Assembly: GCA_014116815.1 (NCBI GenBank) | Contig: JACGYV010000024.1 | Location: 1-19,444, forward strand | Source of the DNA: Holosporaceae bacterium 'Namur' | GTDB taxonomy: Bacteria > Pseudomonadota > Alphaproteobacteria > Rickettsiales > Midichloriaceae | Length of the DNA stretch: 19,444 nucleotides | Direction of reading: 5' to 3' | Part shown: in pieces, positions 1 through 8,125 of the stretch | How positions within the stretch are numbered: the first letter of the stretch is position 1 | Layout: every line of letters starts with the position of its first letter | The notes under the pieces: generated by a model | Told to the model about the DNA's origin: nothing | Seen by the model: only the letters and a program-made list of their open reading frames with translations | Database searches by the model: none | Position numbers and translations under genes: made by a program

Positions 1-127
1 CGTAACTTACAAAATTTCCGAAAAACTTCGTTATCGCCGCCGTTAAACTCGTCTTCCCATGGTCAACGTGCCCTATCGTACCTATGTTAACGTGCGGCTT
101 ATTCCTTTCATACTTCTGTTTGGCCAT
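1..127 (-). CDS. tuf: Elongation factor Tu, N-terminal part (cut by window edge)
   Basis: This is the first 42 codons of EF-Tu, the GTPase that carries aminoacyl-tRNA to the ribosome. The visible protein starts [20 protein letters not shown] and continues with the P-loop element GHVDHGKT and then SLTAAIT, all diagnostic of EF-Tu. The ATG at 125-127 has an AAGGAG Shine-Dalgarno about 10 bases upstream, in the 28-base gap after fusA. It is the last visible gene of the rpsL-rpsG-fusA-tuf operon. The C-terminal ~350 codons lie outside the window, so the integrity of the gene cannot be judged. Confidence 0.96.
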   Translation of the reverse strand, partial: MAKQKYERNKPHVNIGTIGHVDHGKTSLTAAITKFFGNFVSY

Positions 128-155
128 TTTTTATAACTCCTTTCTCAATATCAAA

Positions 156-2255
156 CTAAGCTGACTTAGCAATTATTTCAGTTGCAACGTGTTGCGGCAC
201 ATGTTCATAGTGTGCGAATTGCATAGTATATTGTGCTCTACCTTGAGTCATAGATCTTAAGGTATTAACATATCCGAACATAGTAGCAAGAGGCACTTCA
301 GCATTAATAACTTGTGCGTTCCCCCTAGCATCCATACCCAATATCCTGCCGCGGATACTATTTAAATGCCCTATTACATCACCCATAAATTCATCCGGAG
401 TAATGACTTCTACTTTCATCACCGGCTCAAGTATAACAGGACTTGCTTTTGCCGCCCCTTCTCTAAATGCTGCTTTTGCTGCAATTTCAAATGCAAGCGC
501 ACTTGAATCAACATCATGGTAAGCACCGTCAAGAAGAGTTGCTTTAAAATCTATAACCGGATATCCGGCAAGTATCCCGCTTTGCCTAATTTGGTCGATA
601 CCTTTTTGAACCGCAGGTATATACTCTCTTGGCACATTTCCGCCGACAACTTTACTTTCAAATACAAAGTTCTCACCCGGCTGTAATGGTTCAAATAAGA
701 TTTTAACCTTAGCAAATTGACCGGCACCGCCTGACTGCTTTTTATGAGTATAATCTATCTCGTAAGCTTTATTGATAGTTTCTCTATATGCAACTTGCGG
801 AGCACCTACGTTTGCTTCAACTTTAAACTCACGCTTCATTCTATCAACAATGATTTCCAAGTGAAGTTCACCCATTCCGGCGAGAACGGTTTGACCTGAT
901 TCATGATCGACTTTCATTCTAAGTGAAGGATCTTCAGCTGCTAAACGTGATAATGCTAACCCCATCTTCTCTTGGTCAGCTTGAGTTTTCGGCTCAACTG
1001 CAACTTCAATAACCGGCTCGGGGAATTCCATTCTTTCTAAAACAATAGCACTACCTTCTTCAGTCAAGGTATCTCCGGTTGTGGTATTTTTAAGGCCCGC
1101 AAGCGCAACAATATCTCCGGCTTGAGCTTCTTTAATATCTTCACGATTATTAGCATGCATTTCCAGCATCCTACCGACTCTTTCTTTATTACCTTTTACC
1201 GTATTAATTACACTGGTACCGGCCTTTAAAACGCCGGAATATATACGGATAAATGTAAGCGTACCGACATACGGATCGTTCATAATCTTAAATGCGAGGG
1301 CTGCAAACTTACCTTTAGAATCAGCTGCAATTTTTATTTCTTCACCGGTATTATCATTAATAGCACTAACGGGAGGAATATCAATCGGACTCGGAAGATA
1401 ATCAACAACCGCATCAAGCAGCGGCTGCACCCCTTTATTTTTAAAAGCACTACCGCAAAGAACGGGCACAAACTTACCGGTTATAGTACCCTTTCTTAAA
1501 CACTTCTTAATCGTATCTACGGAAATCTCTTCTCCGCCCAGATAAGCTTCCATAGCTGCATCATCCATCTCTACCGCAGCCTCAACAAGCTTAACACGAT
1601 ATTCTTCAGCCTGCTCTTTTAGATCAGCCGGAATTTCGGTATAATTATATTTAGCACCTAAAGACTCATCTTCCCAAACAATGGCTCTCATTTTAACCAG
1701 GTCGACTACCCCGACAAATACATCCTCGGAACCGATCGGGAGCTGAATAACCACAGGGGAAGCTCCAAGCCTGTCAACCATCATATCAACGCAGCGATAG
1801 AAATTTGCACCGGTTCTATCCATTTTGTTAACAAAACACATACGCGGGACACTATATTTATCCGCCTGACGCCATACCGTTTCAGATTGAGGCTCAACTC
1901 CGGCTACGCCGTCAAATACCGCAACCGCCCCGTCAAGAACCCTTAAAGATCTTTCTACTTCAATAGTAAAGTCTACGTGACCGGGTGTATCAATAATATT
2001 AATTCTATACTTGGTTTTATCTTGCTCATCATCTTTCTGCCAAAAACAAGTAGTAGCCGCTGAAGTGATTGTAATACCTCTTTCCTGCTCCTGCTCCATC
2101 CAATCCATCGTAGCTGCACCCTCGTGCACCTCGCCGATTTTATGCGACTTACCGGTATAATATAACACTCTCTCAGTGGTTGTGGTTTTTCCGGCGTCAA
2201 TATGAGCCATTATCCCAATATTTCTGTAATTCTTAATTTCAGTATTCGAACTCAT
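156..2255 (-). CDS. fusA: Elongation factor G
   Basis: This is a full-length 699-residue EF-G, the GTPase that drives ribosomal translocation and, with RRF, ribosome recycling. The G domain begins with the P-loop AHIDAGKTT (about residues 17-25). The switch I region ends in ERGITITSA, the switch II element is DTPGHVDF, and the guanine-specificity motif is NKMD. Domains II-V follow with the expected order and length. It lies 19 bases after rpsG, with an AAGGGG/GGAG purine stretch ahead of the ATG, and is followed 28 bases later by tuf, so it is co-transcribed in the str operon. Nothing in it is degenerate. Confidence 0.98.
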   Translation of the reverse strand: MSSNTEIKNYRNIGIMAHIDAGKTTTTERVLYYTGKSHKIGEVHEGAATMDWMEQEQERGITITSAATTCFWQKDDEQDKTKYRINIIDTPGHVDFTIEVERSLRVLDGAVAVFDGVAGVEPQSETVWRQADKYSVPRMCFVNKMDRTGANFYRCVDMMVDRLGASPVVIQLPIGSEDVFVGVVDLVKMRAIVWEDESLGAKYNYTEIPADLKEQAEEYRVKLVEAAVEMDDAAMEAYLGGEEISVDTIKKCLRKGTITGKFVPVLCGSAFKNKGVQPLLDAVVDYLPSPIDIPPVSAINDNTGEEIKIAADSKGKFAALAFKIMNDPYVGTLTFIRIYSGVLKAGTSVINTVKGNKERVGRMLEMHANNREDIKEAQAGDIVALAGLKNTTTGDTLTEEGSAIVLERMEFPEPVIEVAVEPKTQADQEKMGLALSRLAAEDPSLRMKVDHESGQTVLAGMGELHLEIIVDRMKREFKVEANVGAPQVAYRETINKAYEIDYTHKKQSGGAGQFAKVKILFEPLQPGENFVFESKVVGGNVPREYIPAVQKGIDQIRQSGILAGYPVIDFKATLLDGAYHDVDSSALAFEIAAKAAFREGAAKASPVILEPVMKVEVITPDEFMGDVIGHLNSIRGRILGMDARGNAQVINAEVPLATMFGYVNTLRSMTQGRAQYTMQFAHYEHVPQHVATEIIAKSA

Positions 2256-2274
2256 ATACTCCGCCCCTTCCTAA

Positions 2275-2760
<486 letters not shown>

Positions 2761-3132
2761 CTATTTTGGTCTCTTCGCACCATATTTTGACCTAGCTTGC
2801 TTACGATTCTTAACACCTTGAGTATCAAGAACCCCACGAAGCGTATGATATCTAACACCCGGTAAATCTTTAACCCTTCCACCGCGAATTAATATTACCG
2901 AATGCTCTTGAAGGTTATGCCCCTCTCCCGGAATATAGCTAGTAACTTCAAAACCATTTGTTAGTCTTACCCTGCACACCTTTCTAAGCGCTGAGTTTGG
3001 TTTTTTAGGAGTAGTTGTATACACCCTTGTACACACGCCTCTCCTTTGCGGACATCTCTCTAAAGCAGGAACCTTTGTTTTAACTGACTTATCAGCCCTT
3101 GGTTTCCTAATCAACTGGTTTATTGTTGGCAT
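2761..3132 (-). CDS. rpsL: 30S ribosomal protein S12
   Basis: The gene encodes 123 residues of S12, the decoding-centre protein that checks codon-anticodon fidelity. The conserved loops are [13 protein letters not shown] (about residues 40-52) and [13 protein letters not shown] (about 84-96). Lysines are present at positions 43 and 88, the sites whose substitution classically gives streptomycin resistance, so the sequence is of the sensitive type. It is the first gene of the str operon. The ATG is preceded by GGAG about 10 bases upstream, and a strong promoter lies about 65-95 bases upstream. Confidence 0.98.
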   Translation of the reverse strand: MPTINQLIRKPRADKSVKTKVPALERCPQRRGVCTRVYTTTPKKPNSALRKVCRVRLTNGFEVTSYIPGEGHNLQEHSVILIRGGRVKDLPGVRYHTLRGVLDTQGVKNRKQARSKYGAKRPK

Positions 3133-3197
3133 CTTACATCATCTCCATGCACAATATAATCTGATTATACTACTTAAATATATAAGTTAGTTGACGG

Positions 3198-3226
3198 ATA
3201 ATATTTATAACCATGCTTAGAGTCAA
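3198..3226 (-). promoter_or_regulatory. Sigma70-type promoter of the str operon
   Basis: Read on the minus strand, TTGACT (3226-3221) is followed by a 17-base spacer and TATTAT (3203-3198). Each hexamer matches the sigma70 consensus at five of six positions. Transcription would start near 3190, giving a leader of about 60 bases before rpsL. It is the best match to consensus found in the window, as expected for a ribosomal protein operon. Confidence 0.7.
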
Positions 3227-3343
3227 GACTTTTTTGAATGTTTACAAATTATTTAACAACTATTCCAACCTAAAGTGAGTTATTGCAATTTTAGTATAAT
3301 GTTTATAATCTCTTATAAGATATTATTACTTATAGAGAATCTT

Positions 3344-4000
3344 ATGGATGATTGCTGCACGATTACAATTTCGCAACAAAAAGGCGGTAGCGGCAAAACT
3401 ACTATAGCAGCACATCTTGCAATAAGCTTAAGCCGAATGAATAAAAGGGTTGCGGCGATTGATATCGATCCGCAGGGGAGCTTGAGCCGCTGGCATAGCA
3501 TAAGGCAAGAAATATACGGCGACGGGTTTACAGGTATTAATCTTATCTCTAAAGCCGGGTGGAAAGTTCAAAATGAAATTTTTTCTCTTAAAACAAAATA
3601 CGATTATATTATAATAGATAGCCCTCCTCACAATGAAACAGATGCAAAAACAGCAATACGCACTTCAGACTTAGTTATTATACCTATGCAACCGAGCCCT
3701 ACCGATTTATGGGCGACGGGTAACACCACTTCATTTTGTAAGCAGAATAATATTCCTTATCAAATATTACTAAATCGTGTTCCACACAACTCTAAGATTT
3801 TACCGACTTTAACTAAAAATTTAGAAAACATTCTAAAAACCACTATTGGAAATAGAGTGGCATTCTCCTCCTCATTTTTAGACGGCAAATGTATTACGGA
3901 AACCCAACCGAACTCACCGGCCGCTAAAGAGATTAAGGAATTGGTAAATGAAATCATTACAGCCATTAAAATAATAAAATCAGGTCAAATTGCGGTATAA
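3344..4000 (+). CDS. ParF-type ParA family ATPase (orphan)
   Basis: This is a 218-residue P-loop ATPase of the small ParA class (type Ib, ParF-like), which positions DNA or protein cargo by ATP-dependent dimerisation on nucleoid DNA. The deviant Walker A is KGGSGKTT (residues 13-20, with signature lysine 13). Walker A' is AIDIDPQGS (about 38-46) and Walker B is YIIIDSPP (88-95). The C-terminal pattern SSSFLDGKCITETQP followed by AAKEI also resembles ParF. I chose the ATG at 3344. An in-frame GTG at 3275 would add an unconserved hydrophobic tail upstream of a TATAAT at 3295-3300 that may be the gene's own -10. No parB or parG gene adjoins it, so the cargo is unknown. It is divergent from rpsL and 216 bases before aroK. 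It may be plasmid-derived. Confidence 0.85.
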   Translation: MDDCCTITISQQKGGSGKTTIAAHLAISLSRMNKRVAAIDIDPQGSLSRWHSIRQEIYGDGFTGINLISKAGWKVQNEIFSLKTKYDYIIIDSPPHNETDAKTAIRTSDLVIIPMQPSPTDLWATGNTTSFCKQNNIPYQILLNRVPHNSKILPTLTKNLENILKTTIGNRVAFSSSFLDGKCITETQPNSPAAKEIKELVNEIITAIKIIKSGQIAV

Positions 4001-4154
4001 TCAATCCTTAAAACATATTTATCCTTTTGGTAATTAAAGAAGAAAATTCTAAAACTTGATTATAAACAAATATTATTTATAATTATTTAATTCACACATC
4101 TTTTCTAAAGCCTGAATTTGTAATAGGCTATTAAATAGAAATTTATGTATAAAG

Positions 4155-4182
4155 TTTTAAGCAATTATAGTTGTGCTTAAAA
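4155..4182 (+). promoter_or_regulatory. Perfect 9-bp hairpin in the leader of the shikimate kinase gene
   Basis: TTTTAAGCA (4155-4163) and TGCTTAAAA (4174-4182) are exact inverted copies around a 10-base loop, ending 34 bases before the aroK ATG. There is no following T-run suited to a terminator. It could be an operator or a leader hairpin. It could also be chance, since most pairs are A-T. The rest of the ParA-aroK spacer (4001-4216) shows no other feature I can support. Confidence 0.35.
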
Positions 4183-4216
4183 ATTTTAATAGAAATTCAA
4201 GGGGCATTGGAAGCAC

Positions 4217-4741
4217 ATGAGAATAAAAGTGACAAAACCTATTGTATTAGTCGGCATAATGGGAAGCGGCAAAAGTACTATCGGTAAAAAGTTGGCTAAA
4301 AAGCTACATATGCAATTTTACGATAGTGATCAAGTAATTGAAGAACGCGAAGGATTAAAAATAGTTGATATTTACGATTATCGCGGTGAAGAATACTTTA
4401 AAAAACAGGAAGAAAGCATAATAAAGGAAGTATTGAGGTACGGAACTATCATTCTTTCCACCGGAGGAGGAAGCTTCGCCAATGAAGAAGTAAGAAATTT
4501 AATTAAAGAGAAAGCAATTTCTATTTGGCTTTATTCAGATATCGATACCATCTACGAAAGAATTTCGCGAAGGAATACCAGACCCGGATTAAACGGCGAG
4601 AATAAACTGGAAGTGCTTGAAAGCCTTATCGAACAACAATACCCTCTTCTCGAGCAGGCAGATATTAAAATAAATAGCGGAAACGCGGATGCGCATTATA
4701 TAGTAGATAATATTTTAGTAAAACTTAAAGAGTTTTGTTAA
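4217..4741 (+). CDS. aroK: Shikimate kinase
   Basis: The gene encodes 174 residues, the normal length for AroK, which phosphorylates shikimate with ATP in the chorismate pathway. The Walker A motif is GIMGSGKST. The DSD shikimate-binding motif follows (FYDSDQVIEE), then YRGEEYF with its substrate-binding arginine, STGGGSF (GGG substrate loop), and the lid RNTRPGL with its catalytic arginine. All key residues are present, so it should be active. The ATG has GGAAG close upstream and AAGGGG slightly further away. No aroB or other aro gene adjoins it, so it stands alone between the ParA gene and the convergent toxin-antitoxin fusion. Most Rickettsiales lack the shikimate pathway, which makes the gene notable. 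Confidence 0.92.
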   Translation: MRIKVTKPIVLVGIMGSGKSTIGKKLAKKLHMQFYDSDQVIEEREGLKIVDIYDYRGEEYFKKQEESIIKEVLRYGTIILSTGGGSFANEEVRNLIKEKAISIWLYSDIDTIYERISRRNTRPGLNGENKLEVLESLIEQQYPLLEQADIKINSGNADAHYIVDNILVKLKEFC

Positions 4742-4781
4742 GTTATAAAATTTTTAAAATATGATTATTGCTATTTCTTCG

Positions 4782-4835
4782 ACCTTAAAAGTTGTTAAGC
4801 TACATTATTTTTTCAACTTAACAATTTTTTAAGGT
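4782..4835. repeat. Long AT-rich inverted repeat between convergent genes
   Basis: The left arm (4782-4799, ACCTTAAAAGTTGTTAAG) matches the complement of the right arm (4817-4835) almost completely, with one mismatch and one extra base, around a 17-base loop. It sits between the ends of aroK and of the toxin-antitoxin fusion, which converge on it. No T-run follows on either strand, so it is not a standard intrinsic terminator. It may stabilise 3' ends or be a remnant of a small palindromic element. Nothing else is recognised in 4742-4930. Confidence 0.55.
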
Positions 4836-4930
4836 ATAAAAATAAGTAAATAGCTATAAAGTATGAGTCTAAATTTTTTGTATATAAATAAATAAATTAA
4901 TTACCTACACCTCCCTCTTTACTTATAAAC

Positions 4931-5569
4931 TTAAGTATCAGCTTCTATTCTAATTTTAAACCCCAAACCTTTTATTATGGCTCCAATAATATCCAGCTTC
5001 GGATTTGCCGTGGGACATAATGCTTTATGTAAGCTTTGCCTATTAAGTTTAGTTTTTTCGGATAATTCTGCTATTCCTCCCTGCACCACGGCTACTTCCC
5101 TCAATGCGCGAAGAAAAATTGCCTTATCCCTATCTTCAATAAATTCCTCAAGTGCAGTCTCTAGATGCTGCTGTGCTTCCTTTTCCAACATGAGCCTTTC
5201 CAATAAAAGCTCATCATATTCGCGATAATAACTATAACCTTTCCTTTTAATGTGCTCAGCCATATATTCCTTAGCTTGCTCAATAATACTTTCTTTGCTG
5301 GATAACTCTCCGCCGTAAAGTAGTAAAATAGTATCATTTTCTAAATTGGTATAATAAATATAATACCCTTCTCCATAATTTATTTTAAGCTCGAATAGCC
5401 CGTTACCCAATTCTTTAAGATCTTTACACTTTTTAAATTTTACCCGGTCCAATTTTCTTAAAATTTTAATTCTAGCTTTTATATCTTCGAGGCCTTCCAA
5501 CCAATCAGTAATGAACTCTTTCTCATCTTTACCATAGATCTTAATAGTTCTTATACTTACTTTATCCAT
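4931..5569 (-). CDS. Fused HigB-like toxin / HigA-like antitoxin, single polypeptide
   Basis: This 212-residue protein joins two proteins normally encoded separately. Residues about 8-105 match the small RelE/ParE-superfamily 'addiction module killer' type: FITDWLEGLEDIKARIKIL, then ELKINYGEGYYIYY and ILLLYGGELSSKES. Residues about 112-212 match the partner 'antidote' type: HLETALEE, an HTH around 165-190 (AELSEKTKLNRQSLHKAL, then NPKL), and the ending GLGFKIRI. The order toxin-antitoxin is as in the usual operon, but no stop or restart separates them. The ATG at 5569 was chosen because GGAGGT lies 6 bases upstream; an upstream in-frame start at 5596 lies inside the promoter. In the toxin half, the arginines expected in the ELRI and GYRVY motifs are Lys and Tyr here, so toxicity may be weakened. 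Such a fusion may be self-neutralised or act purely as a regulator. Confidence 0.85.
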   Translation of the reverse strand: MDKVSIRTIKIYGKDEKEFITDWLEGLEDIKARIKILRKLDRVKFKKCKDLKELGNGLFELKINYGEGYYIYYTNLENDTILLLYGGELSSKESIIEQAKEYMAEHIKRKGYSYYREYDELLLERLMLEKEAQQHLETALEEFIEDRDKAIFLRALREVAVVQGGIAELSEKTKLNRQSLHKALCPTANPKLDIIGAIIKGLGFKIRIEADT

Positions 5570-5587
5570 ATACAAACCTCCAAATAC

Positions 5588-5625
5588 ACTAACCAAACTT
5601 TAGGTTGAGTAAGTGAAATAGTCAA
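5588..5625 (-). promoter_or_regulatory. Promoter and putative operator of the toxin-antitoxin fusion
   Basis: On the minus strand, TTGACT (5625-5620), a 17-base spacer and TAAAGT (5602-5597) form a promoter about 20-30 bases ahead of the GGAGGT Shine-Dalgarno (5581-5576). The -10 is bracketed by an imperfect palindrome: ACTCAACC (5610-5603) on one side and GGTTAGT (5594-5588) on the other, complementary apart from one extra base. A HigA-like repressor binding here would block polymerase, the usual autoregulation of such modules. In the remaining 5626-5906 before ygfZ I see nothing else that can be supported. Confidence 0.5.
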
Positions 5626-5906
5626 TAGCAATAAAATTAAGCAATCTTTTTTCTTTATTTTTAAAATACTTAAGAGTTATTTGCATTAATTTACTAATAA
5701 TAAATCTTTAATAACGGCAACTAATGGCTCTTCCGGATTGAAACATTTATTTGTTATTATTTAACTATAAAAAAATTAAGTAAAATATGTAAAGTTTGTA
5801 ACCCAAGCATAACTCCACTATCATAGTATTAAAGCAACAATACAAGCAATTAACTAGCAAAGATTGCCGACAGCATTAATAATAATTAGCTTTCACTGAT
5901 AGATTA

Positions 5907-6701
5907 TTAAAATATAACCCTAATATATGATTGGTGAGCCGTGAATAATAAATCTTTTGCTGTTTCAATTTCTTCAGTTCTAAGTAGCCCTAATCCTTGG
6001 CTTCCAACAAAACCTAAAGTTTGGCCAACTTTTTTCTCTCCTAAATATATATTTATTTTAGGCTCCAATTGCTCTCCCTCAATAACCTCAATTCTATATA
6101 GGTTCTTTCTTACTACTCCCCTATAATGAGTCCTAGCCGTCACTTCCTGCCCGACATAACAGCCTTTTTTATAATCAATTGCATTTAATTCATCTAAATG
6201 TAACTCCAAAGGGAAATAAGTACCTGACTCAAGATCACTAACCATATCGGGGATTAGTAGCTCCATTCTTTTTAAGTCATACTTTCTAATATCCAGAGGA
6301 GCACCGATAAACGAAATGGAAGGATTAATAATTGCCCTAAAGCCTAATTCCGTATTTCTTGGATCCGGTAAAAAAAGATTATTAAGTTTAGAAAAGCTGG
6401 CATAAATTTTATGGTCAATTAGCCGACTTATATTAATATCCGAGCGTAATTTATAAACGTTAAATTTCTTTACAATTTCTTCAACGAAAGGTTTCGGACA
6501 ATCAAGCAAATAGCTATTATCTCTTTCAATTATAAAAAAATCATATAGAAGCTTACCTTGCGGTGTTAGCATCAAAGCATAAATATAAGAATCAAGGTTA
6601 ATCTTACCGATATCATTGGAAATAATACCTTGTAAAAACTTTCCCCTGTCAGCGCCTGAGATAGCAATTACTTCTCTATTCTCTAATAAAAAATATTCCA
6701 T
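5907..6701 (-). CDS. ygfZ: YgfZ/GcvT-family folate-binding protein (CAF17-like)
   Basis: This 264-residue protein belongs to the YgfZ family, tetrahydrofolate-binding proteins that help assemble or repair certain Fe-S enzymes. The diagnostic signature KGCYVGQE is at residues 179-186 and carries the conserved cysteine. The N-terminal half has the GcvT-like fold pattern GADRGKFLQGIISNDI (16-31) and the LTPQGKLLYDFF segment. I chose the ATG at 6701 because GAGG lies 9 bases upstream; an in-frame TTG at 6722 lacks a site. It follows glyA on the same strand but is separated from it by a strong terminator hairpin. The pairing with glyA fits a shared role in folate one-carbon metabolism. Confidence 0.9.
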   Translation of the reverse strand: MEYFLLENREVIAISGADRGKFLQGIISNDIGKINLDSYIYALMLTPQGKLLYDFFIIERDNSYLLDCPKPFVEEIVKKFNVYKLRSDINISRLIDHKIYASFSKLNNLFLPDPRNTELGFRAIINPSISFIGAPLDIRKYDLKRMELLIPDMVSDLESGTYFPLELHLDELNAIDYKKGCYVGQEVTARTHYRGVVRKNLYRIEVIEGEQLEPKINIYLGEKKVGQTLGFVGSQGLGLLRTEEIETAKDLLFTAHQSYIRVIF

Positions 6702-6737
6702 TAATTGCTGCCTCAATCTCAAATAAATCTATTTATA

Positions 6738-6791
6738 ACAAAATCCCGACTAATATTAAATTTATTTATTTAATATTTTAGTAAATCGGGA
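6738..6791 (-). terminator. Intrinsic terminator of glyA, overlapping its stop codon
   Basis: On the minus strand the RNA would fold with TCCCGA (6791-6786) pairing TCGGGA (6749-6744). Inside, ACT pairs AGT, and AATATTAAAT pairs ATTTAATATT around a 6-base loop, with short bulges. TTTTG follows the GC-rich base of the stem. The last codons and stop of glyA lie in the 5' arm. Confidence 0.7.
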
Positions 6792-8070
6792 ATCTTTCAC
6801 ATAAACTTTTAACTCGGATACTTGTTTTTTGCTCCATATCAGAATTATCTTCAAGGTTGCTTTTTAGCCCATCAAGCACATCTGCAATCAGATTACCTAT
6901 CTCTTTAAATTCAATTTTACCAAATCCTCTGGTAGTGCCTGCAGGGGTACCTAGCCTTATGCCGGAAGTAATGGTAGGCTTTTCAGTATCAAAAGGGATT
7001 GAGTTTTTATTGCAGGTAAGATGTGCACGTTCCAAACTGGCATCTGCCGCTTTACCAGTAAGTTTTTGCGGTCTCAAATCAACTAATAACAGATGGCAAT
7101 CAGTACCCCCGGTAAAAATAGAATATTCTCTTTCAACTAATATTTCTGCAAGTGTTTTTGCATTATCTACAACGTTTTGCATATAATTCTTATACTCAGG
7201 TTTTAATGCTTCCCCGAAAGCCACTGCTTTCGCAGCAATTACATGCATAAGAGGCCCTCCTTGAATTCCGGGAAAAACTGCGGAATTAATTTTTTTAGCG
7301 ATTTCTTCATAATTAGTTAAGATTAGCCCGCCTCGAGGTCCTCTTAAAGTTTTATGGGTTGTGGTGGTTACAATATGAGCAAATTCAGCCGGATTTGTAT
7401 AGAGGCCTGCCGCTACTTGACCGGCAAAATGCGCCATATCGACTAATAAATATGCATTTACTTTATCAGCAATCTCTCGACATTTTTTAAAATCAATAAA
7501 CCTGGGATAAGCGGAGCAACCTGCAATAATTAATTTGGGTTTATGCTCCTTTGCCAGGTCTAACATCTCGTCATAATCTATGTAGCCCGTCTCTTTCACT
7601 ACATCATAAAAATAAGATTCAAACCATTTTCCGGAAATATTTACTTTTGATCCATGGGTCAAATGCCCCCCGGAATCTAAGGATAGCCCTAATATTTTAT
7701 CTTTTGGTTCCAATAGTGCACAAAACACTGCCTGGTTAGCTTGAGAGCCTGAATGCGGTTGTACGTTTGCGAACTCTACATCGAATAATTTTTTAGCTCT
7801 TTCAATAGCCAACTTTTCAATCTCATCAACAAATTCGCAGCCGCCGTAGTAACGTCTTCCCGGATAGCCTTCAGCATATTTATTTGTAAGTATTGAACCT
7901 TGCACTTCTAATACTGCACGGCTAACAATATTTTCCGAAGCAATAAGCTCAATTGAATCTTGCTGCCTTTTAAGTTCTTTATTAATAAATGAAGCAATCT
8001 CAGGATCGCAAATTTCTAATGGTTGTTTGAAAAAATTATTAAGAAAATTAGGGGATAAATCTTTAGGCAC
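6778..8070 (-). CDS. glyA: Serine hydroxymethyltransferase
   Basis: This 430-residue PLP enzyme interconverts serine and glycine and supplies 5,10-methylene-tetrahydrofolate. Diagnostic segments are ELIASEN (41-47), [17 protein letters not shown] (61-77), PHSGSQANQ (105-113), and [14 protein letters not shown] (235-248) with the PLP lysine at 240. Asp211 and His214 of the DMAH motif contact the cofactor. The start is a GTG at 8070; an ATG two bases upstream is out of frame and stops after 18 codons. No good Shine-Dalgarno is seen, and the region ahead of the start can fold into two alternative hairpins (8076-8110). It lies 55 bases after rpiB and ends in its own terminator. Confidence 0.96.
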   Translation of the reverse strand: MPKDLSPNFLNNFFKQPLEICDPEIASFINKELKRQQDSIELIASENIVSRAVLEVQGSILTNKYAEGYPGRRYYGGCEFVDEIEKLAIERAKKLFDVEFANVQPHSGSQANQAVFCALLEPKDKILGLSLDSGGHLTHGSKVNISGKWFESYFYDVVKETGYIDYDEMLDLAKEHKPKLIIAGCSAYPRFIDFKKCREIADKVNAYLLVDMAHFAGQVAAGLYTNPAEFAHIVTTTTHKTLRGPRGGLILTNYEEIAKKINSAVFPGIQGGPLMHVIAAKAVAFGEALKPEYKNYMQNVVDNAKTLAEILVEREYSIFTGGTDCHLLLVDLRPQKLTGKAADASLERAHLTCNKNSIPFDTEKPTITSGIRLGTPAGTTRGFGKIEFKEIGNLIADVLDGLKSNLEDNSDMEQKTSIRVKSLCERFPIY

Positions 8071-8075
8071 ATCAG

Positions 8076-8110
8076 ACTCACTATATTATTTTTTGTGAGT
8101 TTAATAATAT
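8076..8110 (-). promoter_or_regulatory. Two overlapping, alternative hairpins just before glyA
   Basis: ACTCAC (8100-8095) is an exact complement of GTGAGT (8081-8076), and ATATTATT (8110-8103) of AATAATAT (8090-8083). The two pairings interleave, so they are mutually exclusive or would form a strained pseudoknot. GTGAGT lies 5 bases before the glyA GTG start, where the ribosome binds. One fold would therefore hide the start region and the other would leave it open. It may be a translational switch or a chance arrangement in AT-rich DNA. Confidence 0.35.
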
Positions 8111-8125
8111 TTCTTTAAAAGACAA

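Noticed and set aside
3275..3343. Upstream GTG start for the ParA gene, adding 23 residues
   Set aside because: The extra residues are not ParA-like, no Shine-Dalgarno precedes the GTG, and a TATAAT at 3295-3300 suggests this stretch is promoter DNA. The ATG at 3344 gives the family's normal N-terminus.
5686..5760. Minus-strand 24-codon fragment (CFNPEEPLVAVIKDLLLVN) that looks like a protein C-terminus
   Set aside because: It is too short, has no start, no upstream continuation in frame and no recognised family. Chance is the simplest explanation.
8076..8110. H-type pseudoknot before glyA
   Set aside because: The two stems interleave, but the single-base loop would have to span 8 base pairs, which is sterically unlikely. 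They were kept as alternative hairpins instead.
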